From the NCBI GenBank assembly GCA_023393455.1, contig JAEWLJ010000005.1, positions 35,519 through 99,518 on the forward strand: 64,000 bases of DNA, in the 5' to 3' direction. The notes beneath the pieces are model-generated. The model was not told the origin of the DNA. It ran no database searches and was given only the letters and a program-made list of their open reading frames with translations. Of the stretch, positions 9,500-17,527 are shown in pieces. Source of the stretch: Methanobacteriota archaeon (GTDB lineage Archaea; Halobacteriota; Methanomicrobia; Methanomicrobiales; Methanoculleaceae). A program made the position numbers and the translations under genes. The first letter of the stretch is position 1. Each line of letters starts with the position of its first letter.

Positions 9500-10063
9500 A
9501 TGAGAGTTCCCGGGGGAGTTCTAGCCCTGCTTGCCGCAGCCTGTATCCTCTGCACCGCGTGCGGCTGTCTCGGCACATCCTCACCGCCGTCGTCGAGCGG
9601 CGGCATCACGCCCATCGATCTGCCCGAGCCGGAGGGCTACACCCTCACCGAGGCTCTCGCAGAACTCGAGATCCTCAGCGTCGAAGGCGGCCTGAACATC
9701 ACCGGCACCTCGATGCACCGGGTGCTCGGGAACCGCGTAACCCTCGACGGCCGGGCAGACGCCTGGGCGATCGGTCTCAAGGACGGGGACGAGGTGCGCT
9801 GGCTGACCTCCGGCATCACGGGCTGGAAGGAGACCTCGCTTCCTGTTCCCCTGCCCGATGACGAGGTGAATATGACCGGGATCCTCTCCCCGGAGGATCT
9901 CCTCGCGGCGCAGGAAGGCACGATCCGGCCAGCAATGATGCACCTCAATGCGAGCACGGTCGATCTCGTCCTCGCGGAGGGGGTCTACACCATTAACATC
10001 CGTTCGGACGCAGGGGTAGAGAGCCTCGGGTTCCGGGCGGATACCGGGGAGGTGATTGTATAA
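9500..10063 (+). CDS. Secreted lipoprotein-like protein, first gene of pilin-like operon
   Basis: The 187-residue protein starts with a hydrophobic signal (VLALLAAACILCTACGCLG) carrying cysteines in lipobox-like positions. A Ser/Pro/Gly linker and an extracytoplasmic domain with no family I recognise follow (YTLTEALAELEILSVEGG; DAWAIGLKDGDEVRWLT). It is probably anchored outside the membrane and is the only non-pilin-like member of the operon. It ends in GGTGATTGTATAA, which also forms the ribosome site for the next gene. Confidence 0.7.
   Translation: MRVPGGVLALLAAACILCTACGCLGTSSPPSSSGGITPIDLPEPEGYTLTEALAELEILSVEGGLNITGTSMHRVLGNRVTLDGRADAWAIGLKDGDEVRWLTSGITGWKETSLPVPLPDDEVNMTGILSPEDLLAAQEGTIRPAMMHLNASTVDLVLAEGVYTINIRSDAGVESLGFRADTGEVIV
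10048..10056 (+). promoter_or_regulatory. Perfect Shine-Dalgarno GGAGGTGAT, pointing to an ATA codon
   Basis: The nine bases match the archaeal anti-SD end of 16S rRNA (AUCACCUCC). The core lies 7 nt before the in-frame ATA at 10060 but about 28 nt before the first conventional start (GTG 10081). It therefore bears directly on the true start of the next gene. Confidence 0.6.
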
Positions 10064-10080
10064 GGACGACCGACGACGGC

Positions 10081-11112
10081 GTGATGTCGCTTGACTTCCT
10101 CGTGGGGTTCACGATCTTCATGCTCTCCCTGATCATGGTGGTGAGCATGGTGCCGGGGCTGCTTGCGGGTCTCGAGAGCAGCGGCATCGACTACGATGCG
10201 GTCGCCTACCGCACAGGGGTTATCCTCGCCGAGGATCCCGGTTGGCCGGTCTACCCGCCGTGGGAGATGAAGACCAAGGCATACAAAGACGAGATCAATC
10301 GGATGGGGCTCGCAGTCTCGAAAGAAACCCCGAACATCCTCCTCTCGACGAAGGTCGACACCTTCTTCAACGACACCTTCTTCACACCGGAGGATTACCG
10401 CAGCAAGGCGATCTTCGGCGATATTCCTTACTCATATAACTTCTCGCTCCGGAGTGCGGACGGGACATACAACAACACAACCGGCGGCACTCCCCCTTCC
10501 GGCCACGGCTACATCCGCCGGGCGGTGAAGATCAAGGAGCCGGGGGTGGCGGTGATCGACGGCAGTTTTGCACCGCAATATACGTCTTCCACTGCAAACC
10601 AGGAGTTCATCGTCCGGCTGAACTTCAGCCAGCTGCTGGACTCGGGACGTGGCCCGGCCTACCGGATCGACCCGAGAACCGAGCCGGTGAACGTCACGAT
10701 CACGGATTTTGCCGCGTACCTGAACACGACCGAGCCGTCCACGAACGCGACGCTCAAGAACGTGACGTTCTGGAAGATGGATCCGACAGTGCCGATCCCG
10801 CGGTTCACCCGTATTCCGTTCTTGTACGATACGCCGGACTCAGACCTATACACCCTGCACATCAACGGCGCTCAGGAACAGCACTCGCTCAAACCGGATG
10901 TGCCGGTCAACTCTAGCATCTCTCTCGTGCTGAAACCGGCGGCCACCTCGATCTTCACCCTGGACCAGAACAGCATCCTGGAGGTCCGGTTTAACTTCGA
11001 GGACAACCCGCCGCGGACGAACATCGCCGGCATCCACCACTACGACTACAACCAGACGAACGTCACCATCCCCCCCCTGAAGCCCGCTGTCCTGGAGGTG
11101 GCGGTATGGTGA
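10081..11112 (+). CDS. Pilin-like membrane/surface protein (operon gene 2)
   Basis: From GTG 10081 the product has 343 residues: a very short N-terminus, one hydrophobic helix (FLVGFTIFMLSLIMVVSMVP), then a long extracytoplasmic part rich in Asn-X-Thr/Ser sites. The upstream codons 10060-10080 are open and read IRTTDDG. These match the acidic-Gly pattern just before the hydrophobic helix in the three following genes, and a perfect Shine-Dalgarno precedes them. The true start may therefore be the ATA at 10060. The first conventional codon is given here. Function unknown; a pilin or pseudopilin-like subunit is an inference from N-terminal architecture. Confidence 0.75.
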   Translation: MMSLDFLVGFTIFMLSLIMVVSMVPGLLAGLESSGIDYDAVAYRTGVILAEDPGWPVYPPWEMKTKAYKDEINRMGLAVSKETPNILLSTKVDTFFNDTFFTPEDYRSKAIFGDIPYSYNFSLRSADGTYNNTTGGTPPSGHGYIRRAVKIKEPGVAVIDGSFAPQYTSSTANQEFIVRLNFSQLLDSGRGPAYRIDPRTEPVNVTITDFAAYLNTTEPSTNATLKNVTFWKMDPTVPIPRFTRIPFLYDTPDSDLYTLHINGAQEQHSLKPDVPVNSSISLVLKPAATSIFTLDQNSILEVRFNFEDNPPRTNIAGIHHYDYNQTNVTIPPLKPAVLEVAVW

Positions 11113-11603
11113 ACGATGGAGGCCAGCTCTACACGATGGAGGGTGTCGCGGCCGGGCTCATCATGCTGCTCACCGTGTATATCGTCATCAGCACGACGAG
11201 CATCTACACCCCCGGCGACACGCACATCCCGGATATGCAGCTCGAGCAACTCGGGAGCGACGTCCTCGCGATGATGGATATGCCCAACTCTAAAGGGGAT
11301 GATAAGAGTGATTTGGAGAGATTCATCGCCGAGAATAGGTCCGATGACTTCAGGACCACGTTCCTCAACTACTGCAACACGACAGGCGGTGGTAGTGAAC
11401 TGCACATGAGCGCAAGCGTCACCTACCGTTCCGGAGACAGCGTTGGAGAGTACCCGTTTGTTGGAGCCGACAGCACCTGGACAGGGAGGGAGTCCGCCGT
11501 GCGGGTGACCCGGTGGGTACAGCTCTCAGAGAATCCAGCGGGTGTGGGCATCGAAAACCGTTCTCAGGCCGTCCTCGTGGAGGTGCTGTTATGGCGTGCA
11601 TGA
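11106..11603 (+). CDS. Pilin-like small membrane protein (operon gene 3)
   Basis: The 165-residue product begins VNDGGQLYTMEGVAAGLIML (after Met) and has one N-terminal hydrophobic helix. An extracytoplasmic domain with paired Cys absent and several N-glycosylation-type sites follows. The start overlaps the previous gene by 7 bp and has a GGAGGTG ribosome site. The NDGG-before-helix pattern resembles class III (type IV pilin-like) signal peptides with an acidic rather than basic charge. I do not recognise a named family. Confidence 0.75.
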   Translation: MVNDGGQLYTMEGVAAGLIMLLTVYIVISTTSIYTPGDTHIPDMQLEQLGSDVLAMMDMPNSKGDDKSDLERFIAENRSDDFRTTFLNYCNTTGGGSELHMSASVTYRSGDSVGEYPFVGADSTWTGRESAVRVTRWVQLSENPAGVGIENRSQAVLVEVLLWRA

Positions 11604-11974
11604 ACGAGGACGGCCAGTGGATCGTCCTGATGGGGCTTCTGGTCGCCGTGGGGCTCTTTTTCCTCGCGCTGATCATCAACCAGTCGGCGCTCGTCGGGCA
11701 GACGACCGCGGAAGGGGTGCTCGAGTTCCCGAAGAACGATATCCGAGACCTGCGGGAGGCGGTCTTCGACTATACCGATACATTCGGCGAGGCTAACAAC
11801 TCCACCACCGGGGCGGTTCGCCAGGACATCGCCATGATCTCCCTCCAACGAAAGAACGCCGTGGTCAATTTCTCGGTTGAATCGCAGGTGGAGGTATCTG
11901 ATCACTACCTGTACCCGATAACCATCCACTACAACAACGGGGTGACGGAGTACCATGAGAACGTGTATTACTGA
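11591..11974 (+). CDS. Pilin-like small membrane protein (operon gene 4)
   Basis: The product has 127 residues. The ATG at 11591 is chosen because GGAGGTG lies just upstream and the N-terminus MACMNEDGQWIVLMG matches the pattern of its neighbours. One helix (LLVAVGLFFLALIINQ) is followed by a short extracytoplasmic domain ending EYHENVYY. It overlaps gene 3 by 13 bp and gene 5 by 20 bp. Likely a minor pilin-like subunit, by inference only. Confidence 0.75.
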   Translation: MACMNEDGQWIVLMGLLVAVGLFFLALIINQSALVGQTTAEGVLEFPKNDIRDLREAVFDYTDTFGEANNSTTGAVRQDIAMISLQRKNAVVNFSVESQVEVSDHYLYPITIHYNNGVTEYHENVYY

Positions 11975-12416
11975 AGCGCCGAACGAGGAGGGCGTCACGA
12001 GGCTGCTGGAGTACGTCATCATCAGCGGCGTGCTCCTCCTCCTGATGGTCGTCATGATCTTCACCGTCAACGCCGTCTTCATGGAGGGGCCGGCGAACAA
12101 CCTCCGCTACCACGCCTTCGTGGATATCGGGAACGGAGTCAGCACCCGGATCGTCGATCTCTACGTGATCGCGCCCGGCAACGGGACGATAGCGACAAAG
12201 TTCGATATCCCCGACGACGTGGCCGGGGCAGACTATTTCGTGAGCGCGGATGTGACGGAAACAGGCATGACAGGCGCAAGCCAGGTGATCCAGGTGCAGG
12301 GCGGCGGCGTCCAGAGCCAGATCGCCATCGCCGGTATCGGAGCGACGAAGGGGGTCACCGGCAACACCACTGGTGCGGGCTGGAACATGATCCACTATGA
12401 CTCAAGCGGGGTTTAG
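11955..12416 (+). CDS. Pilin-like small membrane protein (operon gene 5)
   Basis: This 153-residue product begins MRTCITEAPNEEGVTRLLEY and then a long hydrophobic helix (VIISGVLLLLMVVMIFTVNA). A beta-rich domain follows (DLYVIAPGNGTIATKFDIPD) and a Gly-rich tail. The NEEG motif directly before the helix repeats the pattern of genes 2-4. The coding sequence overlaps gene 4 by 20 bp, showing tight coupling. Confidence 0.75.
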   Translation: MRTCITEAPNEEGVTRLLEYVIISGVLLLLMVVMIFTVNAVFMEGPANNLRYHAFVDIGNGVSTRIVDLYVIAPGNGTIATKFDIPDDVAGADYFVSADVTETGMTGASQVIQVQGGGVQSQIAIAGIGATKGVTGNTTGAGWNMIHYDSSGV

Positions 12417-12428
12417 GAGAAGATAATC

Positions 12429-13184
12429 GTGAAGATGAATGATAAGGCGGTATCGGAGGCGATCGGGTTCATCCTGATCCTCGGGATCGTCATCAGCGGC
12501 ATCGGGCTCGTGACGCTCTACGGCTACCCGGTGCTCGTCAAGGAGCAGAGCAACACCGACGTGAAGAACATGGAGCGGGCGCTGATCGTCATCCAGAACG
12601 ACATGAAGAGCCTCTGCTTCAAGAACGTGCCCTATAAGGAGACGTCGCTCCAGGTGAGCGGCGGGACGCTTGAGGTGATCAACTCCAGCAGTTACGGCGG
12701 CTACGTCAACGTCACAGACGGCACCACCTGGTTCAACTACACCGTAGGCGCACTGACCTACCGGTCCGACAGGGGCACCGCAGTGACCACCCTGGAGAAC
12801 GGCGCGGTGATGATACGCCAGGAGGGGGCCGATGGTTCGGCGATGCTTGCCGAGCCGCGGTGGTTCTACGACGACGGCACGGATACGTTCGTCATCTACA
12901 TCATGAACATCACCACCGACACGTTGATGGCGAAGTCCGGGATGACGACGGTGAGGATGAGCCTGGAGGGTTCGAATACGAATTCGACATCCGTTGCGCC
13001 CGGACACAACGTGACGGTGGAGTATACGAGCAGTCCGTCGGGCGACTACTCGACTGCGTGGGAGAATTACCTGACCGGCACCTCGGTCGGGATGCAGAAA
13101 TCCGCACCTAACAGTTACTACGAACGGAGCGACGTCACTAACCTCGTCATAAAAGAATACAGGATCAAGATCCACGATCTCTAA
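12429..13184 (+). CDS. Archaeal pilin-like protein with canonical class III signal (operon gene 6)
   Basis: The product has 251 residues from GTG 12429, or two fewer from ATG 12435. The N-terminus NDKAVSEAIGFILILGIVIS is a textbook archaeal class III signal: a charged residue plus Ala before a hydrophobic AVSE helix, as cleaved by PibD/EppA-type peptidases. The rest is extracytoplasmic and rich in Asn-X-Thr/Ser. A GGAGA sequence lies 8 nt before the GTG. This gene is the best evidence that the operon makes a pilus-like or pseudopilus-like structure. No assembly ATPase or platform gene is in the window. Confidence 0.8.
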   Translation: MKMNDKAVSEAIGFILILGIVISGIGLVTLYGYPVLVKEQSNTDVKNMERALIVIQNDMKSLCFKNVPYKETSLQVSGGTLEVINSSSYGGYVNVTDGTTWFNYTVGALTYRSDRGTAVTTLENGAVMIRQEGADGSAMLAEPRWFYDDGTDTFVIYIMNITTDTLMAKSGMTTVRMSLEGSNTNSTSVAPGHNVTVEYTSSPSGDYSTAWENYLTGTSVGMQKSAPNSYYERSDVTNLVIKEYRIKIHDL

Positions 13185-13249
13185 CCTTTTTTGAGCCCGA
13201 TACCAGAGAACTCCGACTGCTCGCCGGGGGTATGATGGAGGTCGCCCCA

Positions 13250-13271
13250 GAAAGATCCCCGAAAGATCCCC
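13250..13271. repeat. Tandem duplication of GAAAGATCCCC
   Basis: Two perfect head-to-tail copies of GAAAGATCCCC occupy 13250-13260 and 13261-13271 in noncoding DNA. Confidence 0.85.
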
Positions 13272-13388
13272 AAATCTTCGGCATACCCTAATCGGAGCGC
13301 TTACTCCCTATGAATATGTGATCTGATCCATATCCCGGGCATTGAAGGTGAAACGGCTTCCCATTGGGTTTCGCCACTCGGGGGGGGT

Positions 13389-13413
13389 CCGGGAGGGGGT
13401 GTCCCCCTCCCGG
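13389..13413. terminator. Perfect 11-bp GC hairpin, likely bidirectional terminator or REP-like element
   Basis: CCGGGAGGGGG, the loop TGT and CCCCCTCCCGG form a perfect 11-bp stem between two convergent gene ends. It could terminate or insulate transcription from both sides, or be one copy of a dispersed palindromic repeat. Confidence 0.6.
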
Positions 13414-13447
13414 TAACAGTGTTTTGGGACAACTTCATGTAAAAAAA

Positions 13448-13828
13448 TTAGAGGTACCGGTTCTTCCTGAGCCACTCCACCTGGGGTCTCGTGTAACGGT
13501 AGATGATATCGCACTTTTCGTCCTGGAAACTCCAGGGGACGACCACCAGAACGTCTCCTTCCCGGATCCAGACCTTCTTCTTGATCTTGCCCTTGATCCG
13601 CCCGGTACGCGTCACCCCGTCGAAGCAACGGATCCGGATGTGGTTTGCGCCCAGCATCAGTTCGGCGTTCCCGAACATCTCCCGGTTTCTCTTGTTCGGC
13701 AGGCGCACGCGGATAATCTCATCCCCCGACTCTCCTCCAGTGGATCCGGGTTTGCGCTTCGTAAGATCTGTCAGTTCATCAACCCCATATTTCTGAGTGT
13801 TCGATCTTTGTGTGTCCAGTTTATACAA
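13448..13828 (-). CDS. eif1A: Translation initiation factor aIF-1A
   Basis: The S1-like OB-fold of eIF1A is complete: IIRVRLPNKRNREMFGNAEL, GANHIRIRCFDGVTRTGRI, then KKKVWIREGDVLVVVPWSF and IIYRYTRPQVEWLRK. The factor promotes ribosome subunit dissociation and start-site scanning or placement. The start is uncertain. The frame has no ATG before the conserved domain and only a TTG at 13828, which itself overlaps a TATA-like GTATAAAC. The mature N-terminus may lie a little further in. Confidence 0.93.
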   Translation of the reverse strand: MYKLDTQRSNTQKYGVDELTDLTKRKPGSTGGESGDEIIRVRLPNKRNREMFGNAELMLGANHIRIRCFDGVTRTGRIKGKIKKKVWIREGDVLVVVPWSFQDEKCDIIYRYTRPQVEWLRKNRYL

Positions 13829-13972
13829 CTGCTAGGATATCAAATATTCTCCCGCAAGCGCAACGGGCGGCGCACCCGCTCCGGTTGGTTGCGTTGGGGT
13901 CCGGGCGGAAGTACGGGAGATTGCCGCCGGGAAGGTTATGTATATCTGCCGTGAGTATCCATCCGGCGTCCC

Positions 13973-14638
13973 ATGGCATGGCCGAACCGCTCGCGCGGGA
14001 TCTACCTCGCCTATACCATCCAGGGACTCATACTCCTCGCCGCAGCCTCACGCTTCCTGGCGGGGGAGTACTTCCTCGGATTCGCGGCAGCCTTCGCGTT
14101 TCTCCTGACGATGGTACCAGCCCTTGTGACGAGAAGCCTGCGCCTCTACCTCCCCTGGGAGATCAATGTGCTCATCGCCGCCTCCCTCTATATCCATGTC
14201 ATGGGGCACGTCGGGGAATATTACGTCACCCTCGCGCCCTACTACGACAAACTGGCTCATCTCGTCGCCTCAGTCACCGTCGGGCTTATCGCCTTATTTC
14301 TCGTGCTTATTGCCGAACACCGGGGGGAGGTCCGGCTGACGGGGCCGGCGATCGCCGTCTTCATCCTGACGTCGACGCTCGCGGCAGGGACCGTCTGGGA
14401 GATCTACGAGTTTGCGGCCGACCAAGTCCTTGGCACGAACCTCCAATTCGGCAACACCGATACCATGTGGGATCTCGTCGTCGATCTGATCGGTGGGGCG
14501 CTCGTCGCCGTCTTCGCCGCTATCGTCCTCGCGAGGGGCGAGGAAGATCGGTTTGACCGGTTCTTCGCCGAACCGTCCTCCGGTGCGGAACCCCCCGAGA
14601 TCATGGGCGATCCGATCGATCCGGCTCGCAGCCGCTGA
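13973..14638 (+). CDS. DUF2238/YjdF-like membrane protein (copy 1)
   Basis: The 221-residue integral membrane protein has about six hydrophobic segments. The family motifs YYDKLAHLVASVT and the WEIYEFAADQVLGTNLQ...DTMWDLVVDLIGG region are both present. The same layout occurs in the protein at 44846, which is its paralogue. Function of the family is unknown. The C-terminus has a Pro/Asp-rich tail. Confidence 0.75.
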   Translation: MAWPNRSRGIYLAYTIQGLILLAAASRFLAGEYFLGFAAAFAFLLTMVPALVTRSLRLYLPWEINVLIAASLYIHVMGHVGEYYVTLAPYYDKLAHLVASVTVGLIALFLVLIAEHRGEVRLTGPAIAVFILTSTLAAGTVWEIYEFAADQVLGTNLQFGNTDTMWDLVVDLIGGALVAVFAAIVLARGEEDRFDRFFAEPSSGAEPPEIMGDPIDPARSR

Positions 14639-14696
14639 CCCGTGCGGATCCCATCCTGCAGATCATATTTATATTTTGAAAATGGAATAAAATGCA

Positions 14697-15611
14697 GTGA
14701 ATCTGAAAGCACCAAGCGCACAACATATGGCGATAATCCTGCTCATCGTGCTTCCTTCCATGACAGGCTATATGGCCTGGGAAGCACGGGCCGTCGAGGT
14801 GACCGTCCTTACGATCGACGACGCACCCGAAGGCATCGTCTATATCACCGACCCTCACGTCAAGGAGTCCAACATCGATCACGTCCAGGAGGTGATCCGC
14901 GAGGTCAACCGCCTGAACCCCTCGCTCGTCCTGATCGGCGGCGACTTTGTCACCGGCGAAGAGGAAGACTTCACCTCCCAGGAGGTATGGAGGTCGCTCG
15001 ACGCACCGACGTATGCCGTGCTCGGGAACCACGACTACCGGGTCGGGATCGACGGCCCCACAGGTGTCGAGAGGCTGCTCGCCACCCGGGCGTCAGCCGT
15101 GGTCGCCGCCGACACATACGACGTCTCGGCCTTGAACGACGGTTCCGCCGACACCGCCTTTGCCGACGACCTTACTGCGACGCTGGAGGAGAACGGAGTC
15201 CATGTCCTCAGGAACGACTACGCCCGCGTCGCCGTCGGGAACGAGGAGATCGTCATCGTAGGGATCGACGACGGGTGGGCGGGGATGGCGGACCCACCCG
15301 GGGTGCCGGCGACGGACGCGTTCACCGTCTACCTCATCCACGAACCCTCGTACCGCGCGGAGTGGGACGCCGACCTCATCCTTGCCGGCCACACCCACGG
15401 CGGCCAGTTCCTCTTCCCGGTCGTCAACCAGTTGAACGATCTCGGCGTCATCGAACTCGCCGGCCTCTTCGACGGCGACGGGAGGACGCCCACCTACATC
15501 TCCCGCGGGGTCTGCAGCGCGAGTCTTGCGGGAGTGGATCTCCGGTTCAACTGCCAGCCCGAGATCGTCCTGATCAACCCGACCGAGGAGCAACTCCGGG
15601 CGATCGCCTGA
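14697..15611 (+). CDS. Metallophosphoesterase, YaeI-like
   Basis: The 304-residue protein has a hydrophobic N-terminal segment and the calcineurin-like metal motifs ITDPHVKE, IGGDFVTGEE, LGNHDYR, HEPSYR and AGHTHGGQF in order. These bind two metal ions for phosphoester hydrolysis. YaeI-type members act on membrane lipid pyrophosphates or other envelope substrates; the substrate here is unknown. The start is a GTG at 14697; an ATG at 14727 would leave most of the membrane anchor intact. Confidence 0.85.
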   Translation: MNLKAPSAQHMAIILLIVLPSMTGYMAWEARAVEVTVLTIDDAPEGIVYITDPHVKESNIDHVQEVIREVNRLNPSLVLIGGDFVTGEEEDFTSQEVWRSLDAPTYAVLGNHDYRVGIDGPTGVERLLATRASAVVAADTYDVSALNDGSADTAFADDLTATLEENGVHVLRNDYARVAVGNEEIVIVGIDDGWAGMADPPGVPATDAFTVYLIHEPSYRAEWDADLILAGHTHGGQFLFPVVNQLNDLGVIELAGLFDGDGRTPTYISRGVCSASLAGVDLRFNCQPEIVLINPTEEQLRAIA

Positions 15612-15648
15612 TTCACGATCCCCCGATTCACGATCGCCTGATTCACGG
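15600..15648. repeat. Short imperfect tandem repeat around GATTCACGATC
   Basis: Three close copies of a unit near GATTCACGATCSCC lie between the stop codons of two convergent genes, overlapping the end of the metallophosphoesterase. Confidence 0.6.
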
Positions 15649-16473
15649 CTCGAGGATGGCACGAGCCCGCCCGGCGATCAGCAGCACCTCCTTGAGGGGG
15701 AGGCCCGCGTCGTTTGCGATCGTCGCGGCGTCGCCGTAGGCGATCTGCTTTGCCGTGACGACCCCGGCGGCGGCCAGCCTGGTGGAGACCGACCGGCTCA
15801 CCCCGGCAACGATGGTGACCGGGTAGGACTGCGTCTCCTCGATCATCGTCCGGAGGTTCCGCTCCTCGGGGTAGTCCCAACCGATATGTCCGATCCCCCG
15901 GCAGGTGGCGTAGCGCTTCGCGTGTTCCGAGAGTTTGGTGTTGCAGACGATCAGGGCGCCGTCGATATCAACGACGCACCGCCCCGACCGGAACCCCTCC
16001 TGGAGGTCCTCGATGATAGCCCGGGCGATCCGGCCTTCGTCGAGGCCGGTCACCCGGTGGTGGCTGACGTGGTGCTTCACCTCGACAAAGATGGTGGTGC
16101 CGTCCTTCTCCGCGACGGCGTCCACCTCGTGCTCCCCGCACCGTCCGGCAAGAACACACCCGGTCTCGACCAGGTAGCCGTGCTCACGGAGGAGAACCCG
16201 CACGAACTCCTCGAAGTCCGGTTTCGGGTGCAGGAGGGCGAGTGCTCTCCGGAGGTTCGTCCGGTGCCCGACGGCGGGGCGGACGGCCTTTGCCCGGGCG
16301 CGGAGCATCCGGAGGACCCCGGCGGTCCTCACCCCGTCGGGCACCGACTCCTCGATCTCACCGGCGATCCGTTCGGCCTCATCCGCGCCGACGCCCATCC
16401 TCCGGAGCGTCCGCTGCACCTTCAACGGGTCGAACGGCTCCCGGCCGCCGTTGGCCTTCGTGACGTGCTTCAT
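15643..16473 (-). CDS. ATP-cone / Mrr-type nuclease / helix-hairpin-helix protein
   Basis: The 276-residue protein has three parts. The first is an N-terminal ATP-cone-like domain (KANGGREPFDPLKVQRTLRR onward, residues about 5-90). The second is a restriction-endonuclease-like core with the D-x(n)-ExK signature HEVDAVAEKDGTTIFVEVKHH. The third is a C-terminal helix-hairpin-helix-like region (SRSVSTRLAAAGVVTAKQIA). This implies a nucleotide-sensing DNA nuclease. Members of this architecture are poorly characterised. No methylase or restriction partner is adjacent. Confidence 0.75.
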   Translation of the reverse strand: MKHVTKANGGREPFDPLKVQRTLRRMGVGADEAERIAGEIEESVPDGVRTAGVLRMLRARAKAVRPAVGHRTNLRRALALLHPKPDFEEFVRVLLREHGYLVETGCVLAGRCGEHEVDAVAEKDGTTIFVEVKHHVSHHRVTGLDEGRIARAIIEDLQEGFRSGRCVVDIDGALIVCNTKLSEHAKRYATCRGIGHIGWDYPEERNLRTMIEETQSYPVTIVAGVSRSVSTRLAAAGVVTAKQIAYGDAATIANDAGLPLKEVLLIAGRARAILEP

Positions 16474-16582
16474 CTGGTACGGGATCTTGGCTCCATAGGC
16501 GAAAAGCGTTCGCTATCCGGTTCCCGGGGGTGCAACGTACACCGTTATCGTCTTTTAGAGCCAATGGGCAACTACGAGAGAG

Positions 16583-17524
16583 ATGAAACCGTTACAACGT
16601 CCGGTCATCCTGGTCCTCGGCGCGGGGGCGGTCGGCCTTGCCCTCGCCGGGAGGCTTGCCACGGTCGGAACGGTCTACGCGGCCTGCAGGCCGGTGCATG
16701 CCGATGCTATCCGGGAGCGGGGCCTCGTGATGGAGGGGGTCTGGGGGGATGCGACCGTCAGGGAGGTCACCCCCGTCACGGGGCCGGACGAGGTCCCGCC
16801 TGTGGTCGACTTCGTCATCGTCACCGCGAAGGGCACCGCCACCCGGGCGATCTGTGAGGAGTACGCCGGGGCGATCCGGGGCAGGCCGACGGCAAGCCTC
16901 CAGAACGGGATCGGGAACGAGGATATCATAGCGGAGTACACCGATACCGTCATCGGCGGAACCGTGACGACGAACTTCTCGATCGCGGGCCCGGGGCACG
17001 TCCGGGTCTTGAGCGAGAGCGCCCCGATGCGGTTCGGGCTCTGGTCGGGTAACGGCGATGCCCTCCAGGGACTGATCGGGATCGTCCGCTCCGCCGGGGT
17101 TCCGGTCGAACCCGAACCCGATATCCGTGCGGGCAAGTGGGCGAAAGCCCTCCTCAACATCGCGGTGAACCCGATCTGCGCTCTCCTCCGCGCCCCGGTC
17201 GGGGTGGCCGCCGACGAGAATATCCGGGGGATCGTCGACGGCCTCATCCGCGAGACCTTCGCCGTCGCCGGTGCCGAAGGGGTGCACCTCCCCTGGGCGA
17301 CCGCCGACGACTACCTCGCCTACCTCTTCGGCGTCCAGGTGCCCGACTTCGCCGCGGTCTACCCCTCGATGTACCACGATCTCCGCCAGGGCCGCCGGAC
17401 AGAGATCGATCTCCTCAGCGGCTACGTGGCAGACCTCGGGGAGCGCCACGGGATCGCGACGCCCCACAACCGGTGCATCGCCGCCCTCGTCCGCTACGCA
17501 CAGACGCATCCTGACGGGCGGTGA
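16583..17524 (+). CDS. panE: Ketopantoate reductase (2-dehydropantoate 2-reductase) family
   Basis: This 313-residue protein has an N-terminal NAD(P)-binding GAGAVGLALAG. ASLQNGIGNEDII and GKWAKALLNIAVNPICALL carry the conserved Asn and Lys of the active site. The C-terminal helical domain contains YPSMYHDLRQGRRTEIDLLSG. Archaea use this enzyme in CoA synthesis; close homologues can act on other 2-keto acids, so the precise substrate is inferred. The nuclease gene lies upstream in divergent orientation. Confidence 0.88.
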   Translation: MKPLQRPVILVLGAGAVGLALAGRLATVGTVYAACRPVHADAIRERGLVMEGVWGDATVREVTPVTGPDEVPPVVDFVIVTAKGTATRAICEEYAGAIRGRPTASLQNGIGNEDIIAEYTDTVIGGTVTTNFSIAGPGHVRVLSESAPMRFGLWSGNGDALQGLIGIVRSAGVPVEPEPDIRAGKWAKALLNIAVNPICALLRAPVGVAADENIRGIVDGLIRETFAVAGAEGVHLPWATADDYLAYLFGVQVPDFAAVYPSMYHDLRQGRRTEIDLLSGYVADLGERHGIATPHNRCIAALVRYAQTHPDGR

Positions 17525-17527
17525 CCC

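Larger units (their letters stand above)
13185..13447. other. Convergent intergenic region with oligo-T and strong hairpin
   Basis: The spacer separates the pilin-like operon from the convergent eIF1A gene. It holds ACCTTTTTTGAG right after the operon stop, a perfect tandem copy of an 11-mer (13250-13271), and a very strong GC hairpin (13389-13413). No coding frame is credible. Confidence 0.6.
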
